64,000 bases of DNA from Parus major. Taxonomy: Eukaryota; Chordata; Aves; Passeriformes; Paridae. Location of the stretch: contig NC_031778.1 in assembly GCF_001522545.3 (NCBI RefSeq), positions 24,157,797-24,221,796 on the forward strand, given 5' to 3'. Shown here in pieces: positions 34,901-46,900 of the stretch. Position 1 is the stretch's first letter; every line of letters begins with the position of its first letter. The translations under genes were made by a program, and so were the position numbers. Under the pieces are notes generated by a model that was given only the letters and a program-made list of their open reading frames with translations, was not told the DNA's origin and made no database searches.

Positions 34901-37900
34901 ACCGAGGTAATTTAAAATAGAATAGATAAACATGTTTCTTTAGCAAAATGACTATTTCTGAGGAGGGTGAATAAATTAGTTCATATCATCTGTTGCACTG
35001 CATTCTCCATTCATTACTTTTAAAGGTTAATTAACTTCACCTTCCATTCTATTCTGCTTTTTTCCCCCTCTTCCTAGTCTCTAGCCGAGCTCCAGATGTG
35101 GCTTTGTGTGGCAGCCTGGGGGGAAGCAGTGCTCCCTCCAGCCTGGCTGCAGGCCCTGGGGACTGGATCCCTGTTCCAGCTGTTCCAGCTGTTCCAGCTG
35201 TTCCTGTGCCCTGTCACTGCTCCCCTCCCCAGGCCATGATGCAGGACAGGAGCTGTCACACGTTCATCAATGTGCAGACATCTGAAGGGACTGTTTGCAC
35301 TGAGCCTGGGACAGTTCATCCTCTGTGTGGGCACAGCAGCAAGCTTGAGGAAGGGCCTTTGGGCAGTGGGTTTTTTTTCCTATTTTTTGTTAAATTGGTG
35401 AAGTTAAGTGGGAGGTGTGATGTATAAAGGGCAGTGTGGTTGATGAGGGGGTCTGCCCTAGCTCAGTACGTTATGGGAATTGTATCTGTTGTATCATACA
35501 ACACAGGCAGGCTGAGAACAAGGTCTGGTTCACCAGTGTATGATCCTTATTTACGTACTTATTGATTTTTTTGGAGGGCAGATGTGGGATTCTGGCAGAG
35601 AAGGAGTTTGTGGTTTACTGTTCTCCAGCTCTGCATGCTGAGGCACGGCTCGTGGGATGCTCAGGCTGCTGTGTGCCAGCTGGGAGGCTGTGAAGGATCA
35701 GCCCCTGCCCTGGCACTGCAGAGCTGCAGTGAGGGGGGATTGCCCTCCTGAGCAGAGCTCCCCTGGCCTGGGTTTGTTCTGGGGACATGGGCACAGACCC
35801 TGGGGCTGGTGCCTGTGCTCCTGTCATGGTCACACAGGGGAGGGTGCTGCTTGTCCTGACAGCCACCCCCCATCTGGCACGGTGGCACCACACACCTGTG
35901 AGCTCTGGCAGGGACAGCGGAAACTCTCCTCCTCCGATTCTTCCCTCCTCCTGCTTTTTCCACATGCTTTGTGGTGTCATAATCAACTGCTGTGCCCTCC
36001 CTGCTGAGGGATCCTCGAGGAAGAAAGAGGATTAGGATGTGCAAACTTAACTGTGTTTGCTTAATAAATCTGTGCTCCTTGTTCGCCCCATTGATGTGAC
36101 AATGTGCTTTGGCACTTGGCCATGGCTGTGCTTAACCGATTGTGCTTTTCAGTGTTGACAAAGGACTAATTCCATAGTCCTGATGGAAAACTTACACTCC
36201 TCTGGCCGCTGTGCTGCAGTGGCACCAGGGCTCTCACAATGCACAGCTCTGGTGGAGTTGTTTCTGAAGAAAGGATGAAACCTGGGCTAATTGCTTGAAG
36301 ATAATAAGTGGAACTTTGCTGAGCTGGCAGAAGGAGGGGTCCTTGGGCAGTGGAGGAAAACATGCATTATTCATGGTGTCCAACAGGGCAGCACAGCCCT
36401 GTAAAAGAGGCACTGGCCTGGCAGGACATTTCTGCACTGCACAGTGCTCTGTGAAGCCTCGGTGACAGAACAAAGCTTGTCATTAAGGATCATTCAGACT
36501 CTTTTTGGATTATGCTGTAGTGCCAAGCTTTTGTTTGGATGCTTCTGGTTCCTTTCTGATCTCTAAGAGCAAAAGAGGAGGGGGCCTCAGTCTGGGAAGG
36601 AACTCTGGGTTCTCCCATGGCAAGAATAACTAAGGATTGTCAAGGATTTGCTTGAGAAGGGGAAGAGCAGAAACCTTTGACTTGTAATGTGAAAATAAGA
36701 TGAGTTATTGGTCATCCTGGAAGCCCTGAGCCCACGGTGTCAATAGGGGAGGCTGAAAGAGCAGATACTGTGAAATTCATGTTACTCAGATGTGACTTCT
36801 GGGAGCTGCTGCTGCCAAGTTTTTGCATTTGTTTTGGGTTTTTTTGAAAGAAAAAGAAGACACAGCCAGACAGTTCCCAGACTTACAACGAGCTGAAACA
36901 TGCTGATAGGTTTTGGTTGTGCTTGGGGTTGATTCTCCATTCTGGGTAGTGAATGGTTTTGTTCTTAAGCTTCACCCCTTTTTTGTTTGTATATTATTTA
37001 GTGACTTTACAAGCATGAGCTGCTTCCCAGAGTTAGGGATTTTCTTTGATGAGACACCATTCACAGTGTTCTGAGTTAGTCTCAACTTGTGTTTGGTTAC
37101 TTGTTTTGATGCTCTGCATCTCCAGGGCTGAGATGAATTGCCCGTGCCCTTTTCAGCCTCTGGTGTCTCTGCTGGTGCTGTGTGGCTTCCTCGAGGGTTT
37201 CTTGAGAAATGCAGAAGTGTGAGAGATTGATTGTCCATCTCATGTCCATGGACTTCCCAGAGATTACCATTAAATCCACTGTAAGAAGCTTAATGTGAAA
37301 TTCCGTGAGGCTAGAAGAGCTGCTGCGAAGCAAATTAAACTGGCATAAAATATGAGCTGTGCCTATTTAAACCAAAACCCAATCCTGCCTGGGGCTGTGC
37401 AGTGCCCCAGACCTGCCTGTGCCCTCTCTGCCCCTGGCTCTTTGGCTGTTATGTAACCCCCCAGCAATCAGCACCCTGATGGCATTAGTGCTGTTCTGTG
37501 GGATTTAGATAAAATGTGCTCTCACATTTCATTAGACACACAAAGGTGTCTAATGGCATCATGGAAGGGCAGACAGTGCTCAGGGTGAGGGGCTGATGCA
37601 GGACAGGCATGAGGAGAGGGCTGACAGCTGGGAACATTGTGGGGGTCTGGGGTTTGCTTTGGGGTTTGGTTGGAGCCAGAGTGTTTTCACTGCTGGGATG
37701 GGACAGTTCAGTCGTGTGCTGGTCTCTGGTGCAGGGGTGGTGGTTTTTGGAAAGGACCTTTCAGCTCATGGGGTCCAACCATCAGCCCAGCACCAGCACA
37801 GTGTTCATCACTAAACTGGCTCCTCAAGGGTCACAGGCACTCGTTTTACAAATGCTTCCAGGGACAGTGACCCCAGCACTGCCCTGGGCAGCTGGGCCAG

Positions 37901-40900
37901 GGCCTCAGCACCCCTAACAAAATACTGAATGCAGGGGAGAAGAGCTGCTGCTGCTGCAGTTATCAAAGGAACTCCTGCATTTTATGGGTTCCTTTTATCT
38001 CTTCAAGCTTAATGTTGGCTTAATGCAGTTGATGCCTATCATTTAGAAACCCAGTTTATATCCTCTTTCATAATTATACTTCTCAGTGTTTGGTAATGCT
38101 CTTTATACCTTATTTAATCTTTTTGTTTTGTCAGATGGCTGTAACAGTAAGTCCATAAAAGCAAGATGAGACCAGACCTTTTGTCATTTGGTTGCACTTT
38201 GACATATTAATTTCTTAACGTACAGGAAAATGAAAGAACTGTTTGTGGACAGCAGTAAGAAATTTGTTTTGATCTTTGATTTTAAAATAAAATGAACTGT
38301 CTCAGAACAGTGGTGTAACCTTTTGCTGTAGATTTGGCAGTAGAGTTTTGCTGCTAATGCAAAGGTAATAGTGTTTTCTTGAATAACTAGATCCCAAAAT
38401 ATAGTATTAAAAAATGGCCAGGATGTTTCTCTAACCATAGAGACCATGTTTTATGGGAGGAGGTGTTTGTTTCACTGCAGGGATGAACCCTGGATAGCAA
38501 AATGTTCTTCTGTTTGCCAGAAAATGCTGCTCAGTGTAATGTCTTAATTCCCTAAATAATTTCCTTCTGGTACCAATTGCAGGGTCCTGCGTGCCCTGAA
38601 GTCTTTGTGGTGGGGCACAAGAGCAGGGAGATGTGCACTCCCCACTGCTACTGCCGGGAATGAAATGAAATGAAAGCAGAGGCATTCCCAGCTCCTGGGA
38701 TGCAGGGAATGGCCGTGGCTCCCAGTGAGGCAGGGGGCTCTGGGGGATCCTGGTGGGGCTGGCACTGAGCCATGCCCTGGTTACTGACATCCGAGTGCAT
38801 GGGGATGGGTTAGAGGTGGGGGATGGAGGGTGGCACCGGCTCATTTGGGGGGATTAGTGCTGCTGGAGCGGCCAGAGCTGCCTGGCAGCACCGGGCTCCG
38901 TGGGCAGGTGGGACCCACAGTGTCTGCCTGGCATCCCGGGGCTTGGGGACATCCCGGGGCTTGGGGACATCCTGGGGCTCAGGGACATCCTGGGGCTTGG
39001 GGACATCCCAGGGCTTGGGGACATCCCAGGGCTCAGGGACATCCCAGGGATCAGGGACATCCTGGGGCTTGGGGACATCCTGGGGCTCAGGGACATCCTG
39101 GGGCTTGGGGACATCCCAGGGCCTGGGGACATCCCAGGGCTCCATGGCTCTCCTCCTGGCCTCAGAGACCCACCCTGTGCTGGGCAGTGTGGCCACCCGA
39201 GAAGGTCCAGCTGGCACAGACGGGTTTGTATCTGGTTTATCCTTGGGTGCAGAAGCAGCTCCTCCCCTAAGGAGAGGTTTGTGTTAGGAGTGATTCTCAT
39301 GGCTGAACTAAATTAAAAATGCTTCTGAATTCAGGTCTGTGTTGCTTAAAGGGTTCTTTTGGGAGGAAAAAAAGTAGACTGGTCTTTCATTATTAAATCC
39401 CATTAAACTCCAGGATGTCTGTTGGGATGATTTTAGACTGTCAAGTTTGCATAACTCTGGAAACAGAAGTGAGTGTAGTTTTTGAGGGTTTTTAATTTTA
39501 AATTAAAGCTTCAAATATCATAGAATCATGGAATGGTTTGGGTTGGAAAGGACCTTAAGGAGCACCCAGTTCCAAACCCCTGCCACGGACAGGGACACCT
39601 TCATTATACATTGCGTAAGCATAATTTTTAATTTAAACTTCCAGATTAATTTTCTTTGATCTTGTAACATAAGTTACATTGTGTTCTAGTTTAACTTAAT
39701 AATTTTCAGACTTTGAGCAAAAAATGCACAGCTAGTCCTTGTGTTAGAAGAGTATCTTTTAATGGGAATCATGTCTTGCTTCCTCAAATTTTAATCTATG
39801 TCTGCATTGAGGAGCTGCTTCATTGACTCTCTATTCCTGGTTTATCTACAGGATTAGATGTTTTTCTGGAACCAGCTTCCCTATTCCTTAGTGAGATCCT
39901 TCCTGAGCTGCTCTTCTGGAGCTTTTTTCTGCCCTGCACTGCTCAATACCTTCCCTGATTCAGATGCTAATGTGTGGCGTCTGGCAAGGGACCGGCATTA
40001 GCATACAGAGAATAGATTAGAAAAAGACCTTTTGGATTTGCGTGCCTATATTTTATAAATAGCCTGAAGGGGAGGATGGGGTGTTTTGTAAATGGTTTGC
40101 AGAGCTGAAATCCAGTGGGCCTGTGATTGCTGTGGCATTTCCATTACCCCAGTCCGTTCTTGAACGTGGAGCCTTTGTTATTAACACCTACACAGCAGGA
40201 ATGATGCCATGAACTCTCTTACACGTTTACTATTCTTTAAATGTTTGAATTCTCATGGTATTTCCTTGGAATTGGGAAAGTGCAAGCAGCAAAGATGGTG
40301 CTCCCTGGAGCACTGGACCTACTGCAGGTGGGGTTTGGGAGGTGGAGGCTGTTGAGTTATTGGGCAGGAACTGAGTTTCTTCCACTTTGTGAAGGAAAGT
40401 ATTTTAAAATCTATTCCCTATAACTGAAATCTGCCTGAAGCATGAATGTGACAGCACCTATAACAATTCCAAACATGATGTAGAAATGTTTAGGCAATTG
40501 AAATGGTGAAGAAAGAACTGGATTGCTTTTTATGGCTTTTACTTTCCTGCACAGTTTTATGGGCTGCAGTTACCTGACTGTGGCCCGTTCTCTGCTTTTC
40601 TTATATTGAATAACTGGTTTCCTCCCTTGGTTATATTGAATAAATGGTTTTCTGCCTTCTGCTGGCTCTTCTCAATGGCATCTTCATGAAACTGGGCTGG
40701 GAATTTTTGTCTGACAACTGAGCTGATGCTAATAGAGAGACTTACTTGAGAATTAGTTGTTTTTGTAAGACTTTCACCAGTCACTGCTAGCCTTAGGTGC
40801 AAAGAAGCAGATTTTCTGTGTTGAGTAGCTTGTTGCTAAACCTCTTATTGAGCTAAAGCCCTGCTGGAAGTGATCTCTCTATTAGTGAAATCAGAAGGTG

Positions 40901-43900
40901 TGTGTGGTGTGTGTGCCAGGCTGATGGAGCAGGGCATGTTTGTGTATCCACACTCACAGGGAGGACCTCATTTCTGTGCTTGTCATGGTAGGAATCCAAG
41001 GCAAACCTGATTTAAACTCAGTTCCACAGGGAAAGGCTGAGTCTGCCAAGGAAAGGTATTCCTGTGTGGATGTACATAGGGAGTTTTAGAGATTATTTTT
41101 GCTTCAGTTCATCTTTCTTCTCTCAGGTTCTGAGTTTTCCATTTCTCATGGTACAAATGTTTGTCTTCTTGGTACTTTGGGCATCTTCAGATAGATCCAA
41201 GTTAATGCTGCCCCATCCAACATGTGGATATGGTCTAACATCTCCTTCTGGCTTGATTTATGTCACATTTGTGATTTATCTTAAAGCCCTTCCAAACTCA
41301 CCTTCATTCAGTGTGTGCTGATCCAGGGGCTGCCATTTTTTATGGACATAATAAAGGACACATTTATTGCACTCATGTGATGCTTTCAGAAGAGTTTGGT
41401 TCTGTTCAGCTCAACCTCAGTCCCCTCCTTCCTCCAAGAAAGAGAACTCAGGAAAAAGACTTCTGATGGGGTTTATTCAGCTCCTGGTGAGTGAGGGAGC
41501 CAGAGGAGTTATTCCAGCGTCCAGGGCTGTTCATCCCTGCTTTGCCCAATGTTTAGATGCTGCTCTGACTGCCTGTGAGTGTGTCAGAGCTGTTGGGAGC
41601 TGGGAGAATAAATAAATCCCAGCTCTGGCAGAGAGGAGTGGGAGTGTGGGTTAGTCTTAGCTGTGACACTGAGGAGCACTGGAGAGAGAAGTGCTGGAGA
41701 GAGGAAGGGTGATAAGAAATAAAGACAAACCCAGAGAGTTTATTTGGGAGCCAGCCAGAGTGTAAACAAATCACCCAGGGAGATGAATTTGGAGTGATAC
41801 CAAGTGAGGAGCGGCTGTGAATGGATAAAACCAGAAGGTAATTTAAGAGCATGGATATATACTGAGATCAAGAGGAAATGTTATCTTGATCCTTGTGTTT
41901 GGAAGGCTGCAGGAGGGAGGGTGTGAGATGAAATGGAAGAAATGGGTTTATTTTAGTCAAAACACAGAGGAGGAAAGAAGCCTTATCATCCAGATGGGAT
42001 GAGTGGATAAAAGGAAATCATCTCAATGCATGTTCAAAGGTTGGTGGCAGCATGGAGAGGGTGTGAATGTGTCTGTGTGGTTCTGTGAGCAGCTCTGCCA
42101 GTGTCACAGCATGAGGGACAAACTCCAGGGCTACTGAGCCCAAAAGACTGCAGGGTTTGAATGAGGATCTCACCAGTCCAAATACATGGAGTGCTGGGGT
42201 TTAAAATTACACCACTGTGTGTAGTAAGAGAAAAGAAATGTAAATAAAGCATGAAACAACTATAAAACGTTTTCCTTCAACATAGATTAAAGTTTTCTTT
42301 GCCTCCTTTGTCGTGAGGGTGTTCTGACCGCTGAGCTGTTCCATTTTGCTCTGTGGAGAAGGAACAGTCTCCCAGCACTGCCCACGCTCTGTCATGTGAG
42401 GGTCAAGTCAGAACTGGTGTGGCTTAGTCATGTCATCAGTGGATGAGGTGGTTGTTTAGTTGAATTTATTCTGCTCTGCCTCACAGTTGAAAGATGCATG
42501 AGTGTGATGCAGTCTGGGACACAGATGGTGAAGCTGAAGAGTGGAACCAAGGGGCTGGTCCGGCTCTTCTACCTGGACGAGCACAGGAGCTGCATCCGAT
42601 GGAGGCCCTCCCGGAAGAGCGAAAAGGCAAAAAGTAAACTCCTTGTAATTTCTAATTTCTGGGGCAGTTCAGTGTTAGGATGTGAATTGCAGGGGCTCAT
42701 GGGCTGATGGGAACACTTGGTGTCTGTCTCCCCTGCTCCCTTTCTGTAGCCTCAGCCCCGTGATGTTCCAGGGAGCGCTCAGAGCCTCTGGGGCAGCCAG
42801 CACGTGGCACAGCCATGGCAAGGAAACCTTCAGTCCAACAGGGCTTTGGGACGTGAAGGTGTAAGATGAATAAAGTTTAGCACCTCTGAGCCTGAATAAC
42901 TCAGCATTGTGAGAAGCAGGAAGAGGCTGGCTGGCTGTCCCAGCGTGTCCTTTGGTTTCCCTTTCCCCCCAGTTGTCATCGACTCCATTTACAAGGTCAG
43001 CGAGGGCCGGCAGTCGGAGATCTTCCACCGCCACGCCGAGGGCAGCTTCGACCCCAGCTGCTGCTTCACTATTTACCATGGGAATCACCTGGAGACCCTG
43101 GACCTGATCACATCCAACCCCGAGGAGGCTCGCACCTGGATCACGGGGCTCAAGTACCTCCTGGCCGGGATCAGCGACGAGGACTCGCTCGCCAAGCGCC
43201 AGAGAACACACGACCAGTATCCTTTGAGGAGCCAGGCCTTCCTCCTGGTTCATATTCCTGCCTTGCTTTGCAGTCACTTCAGCACAGGGTGTTCTCTCTC
43301 CTCCTACTGAGTGACCAAAACCCTTCCTCTGATTGCAATGGAAACCTGAGCAATGGGTTTGGCATGGACACTTAGGTGTGTGATAAAGCATGGGCTGTGC
43401 CTTGGGGACTGGATCAAACTGCATGGGAGTCAGGGGATAGGCTTGCATTTTGTTAATGAATTCCTTTCTGGAGGGACAGACCAGTTATTTCTAGTTATCT
43501 CAATATCTCAGGAACTCCTGGCCATCTCTCTTGCTGTTCTGTAAGTCAGGTGTCCTTCCCAGCCTCCACTGTTTGTCAGGAGCACAGATCCCTAAAACTC
43601 CTTAAATGTTTGTTGTAACTCAGTAGCCAAAGTGAACCTCATGTCCTCTGAATATTTTCTTCATGTGCCTTTTTTTTCACAACAGTTTTTTTTTCACAGC
43701 AGTGATGACTAAAATGTTATACACAAAGAACACTCTTCCCCCAAAAACCAAACCTCAAGGCCATCTTAATAAAAATTGTAACCTGACTGTTCTTCTGCCT
43801 TATGGAAATCTCCAGTGGTACTCCTGGAGAAAATACATATTTCAGGTATTTTTAATTTCTATCTCCCATGTTTGATTATGATCCACAGCAGGCACAGGCC

Positions 43901-46900
43901 CATTGGGGTTGTATTGCATGCTCTGTTGCATCTGTCCCCAACTTGCTGTATTTAACCATGACTTTTCTGAGCTGCTCCTGTCTGCTGTATCCTCTTCTGG
44001 TGAAACATCACTGCAAGTCCTGTTTGTTTTATCCAGTGTGGCAGCTGGGACACTGCACACAGAGTGGCCCTGTCCCACTCCCAGCTTCTGCAGCAACTTA
44101 GCAAGGGGTGCTGAGGGATATTTGTGTAAGGAGCAGGTGAAAGGTGCTGGCTGGGAAGTGAAGTTCAGGTAAATGAAGGGACAAGTGGAAGAAGATCCCA
44201 GAGTAAGGCCAGCAATGTTTGAAAGCTTTAGAGCATGTTCTCAGAGGAGGAACCAGCATCAGAAATGGGAGTGCAGAGGGGCTGGTGGTGAGCTGAGCTG
44301 TGAATAATTGCCATAAACCAGTTCTGGTTTTAAGCATTTGACTGAGCTGTAGTAAGGGCAGGAGCAAAAAGGACTCTTTCCTGAGCTGCCCCTGCCTCCC
44401 TTCTCCATGAGGAGATCCCCTGTGTGCCTGTCCTTGACACGCTGGCAGCTGGGTGAAGCAGACCTTCGAGGAGGCTGACAAGAACGGGGATGGGCTGCTG
44501 AACATCGAGGAGATCCACCAGCTGATGCACAAGCTGAACGTGAGCCTGCCCCGCAGGAAGGTCCGGCAGATGTTCCAGGTCCGTGCCTGGGGGAGGAGGG
44601 GGCAGCTAAAGTCCTTTTCTGGGCAGATCCAGAGCAGGATCTGCAGCTTGGAACTAAAAAACTCAGCACCTCACAGGCTTTTTCAAAGTCTTACCTTTTT
44701 GTAGACAAAGAGGCACCAGAACATTGTTTAAATGACATGAAGCACACAGAAAAGTTACTGGTGTTTCTGCTGCATTGTTGGTTTCAGCTCTGTGAACTGA
44801 ATTGTTCAATGCTGGTATTGATGGATAATGAAGTTACTCTGACTTGCTACTGAAATATTGTTTCATTTCCTTTATGGAAAATTATTTAATAGATACTGGC
44901 TTTATGCAAGCAATTAGTTGTTTTTGGTTTTTTTAACAGCTTCCTCATATTTAGCCATTCAGATTTGATTGATTTGGAATCAGTTTTTTTACTTCTGTTG
45001 TCTGAAAATAGCTCCCATTTTCCACCAGTTCTTATGTTTACTGTAGGAAAGGACAGAGAAGCCAAGGACATAATGGAGAGCAAAAAAAGTAATCTTCACT
45101 CTTCTAAACCAGTACCAGCTCAAAGCTGGTTTGGTGTAAAACATAGGAAAGTTGAACAATTTTCTATGGTCAAAAGTGCTTTGTTTGTTTGGTATAAAAT
45201 CCCCATTAGAGATACATCTTTGGAGTCTGGAGTTACTCCCAAAGACCTGGAAACTGGTGGGGTGGTGTTGCAGAGATTAATTTGGGTTGTACTTGTTCCC
45301 ACAGATTATAAATGTCATTTAAGGCATGTAACAGATATAAAATTATTAAAAATCCCGTTCTACACCAGCTAACTGAGAATTCTGTTCCTCTCAGCTGACT
45401 TGCTGTGACAGGAGTTTGCAGTCCTGTTTTGCATGGAGACCCACACAGTGCCTGCCAGCCGTTCTCCAGAATATATTCTTTGTTTGGAAAATCCAAAGCA
45501 ATCCTCTTAGGCAGATGTTCACAGGAAAAAGCTTGTATTAGTGTGTGCTAAGTACTGTTTTCTTTTCTCCCTACCTCTGAGGAGAAACAGCAAACCAACT
45601 CTGGAGATGCTGGGTGTATGTTCTGGTGTGGAGTCTCAGTGCTGCTGCAGAGCTGTCCCCTCTGCAGAGTGCTGCAGATTCAATAATGTGCATTTACCAC
45701 TCTGATACTGTCCTGAATGATTTAAGATACCAGAATGTTGTTGGGGAAGCCCTGGGTGATGTTGTTATGCTGTGTTTTCCTGCAGGATAACTGCAGGGCA
45801 TACAGGAGGGCAAGAGATCAGAAACAAAGACCAGGGGGTGAGCCTCTTTATTTCTGGGGGAAATAAATTTGAAATTAGAGAAGGAAATCAGAGTTTCACA
45901 GGGAATCTGTGGCTTTAGTTTAGTAACTGTCTTCACCAAAAACCCCAGAGATGATGATGTAGTTTTGCTGTCATTTTAGCCTGTCAGAATTTGTGTCTGA
46001 GCAATCTTGCAGACTAGAATTTACTACATTTCTGCTGGAGTACACAAGTCCTGCTCTGTTTTATTCCCTGATTTCTCCTGTGCTGAGCATGTTTACCTGA
46101 GTGTTGTTACCTCTTAGGAGGCAGACACAGATGAGAACCAAGGAACCCTGAACTTTGAAGAGTTCTCAGTGTTTTACAAGATGATGTCCTTGCGTCGAGA
46201 TCTCTACCTGCTGCTCCTAAGCTACAGTGACAAGAAGGATCATCTCACAGCTGAAGAGCTGGCTCAGTTTCTGAGGGTGGAACAGAAGGTATGGCAATAT
46301 CTGTACCCCTGTCTGTGGCCATGTGCTTACATTCAAGTGCAGGGAAAGGATTTTACAGAAAATAGTAACTTGGGGCAGAGGACAAAACACAGATGGGACA
46401 GAAGAGAGTTCTGAAGGTTTTATTGGTTTTTGAAGTGCTTCTAGAAAGAGTTTGAGCTGCTTTGGATGATGTTTGAAGTGCCCAGGATGGAGGTGTGAGA
46501 GGGTGCTCAGGGACCTGGAGCCAGACGAGGAACACGTGGCAGAGGTGGGGGAGCTGTCTTTGGGGGTGCACAAGGACATTATGGACCTGCTGATGCAGCA
46601 GGAACCTCGAGCTGACTGTCAGGTCTGGCATTCTGCATCCTCTTTGTGCTGTGTGTCCTCCTGAGAGCTCTGTGTGGGCAGAGCTGTCTGGGGAACTGCT
46701 CTGCTCAGCACTGCTCCAGCAGCAAACCATGAAGAGTGAAAGCAGGAGCTCCTGGAGGTTCACCTCTTGCCTGGGCAGGCTGGAGGCACCTCGCACTCCT
46801 GTGCCCCTTTGCAGTGCCCAGCAGCTCAGGGAGATTCCCCTGAGTGTTTCCAGTGCCAGCAGCGCCCTGGGGCAGGGCAGCACTGCCCAAAAGCTGCTCC

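Larger units (their letters stand above)
31931..42486 (+). other. PLCH1: PLCH1 intron 1
   Basis: A 10.5-kb intron. I see no additional exon. It contains minisatellites at 33420-33670, 35171-35207 and 38936-39145, CR1 fragments near 37.74-37.92 and 39.52-39.60 kb, and a two-copy repeat near 40.6 kb, listed separately. Ends with the acceptor ctctgcctcacag. Confidence 0.8.

Noticed and set aside
42675..43448. 257-codon - strand frame opposite PLCH1 exons 2-3
   Set aside because: Shadow of the GC-rich exon 3 on the opposite strand; the + strand exon has clear homology and splice sites.
44965..45372. 135-codon + strand frame in PLCH1 intron 4
   Set aside because: Considered as a retroelement or exon, but no family motif, no splice sites at sensible positions and ordinary intron composition.
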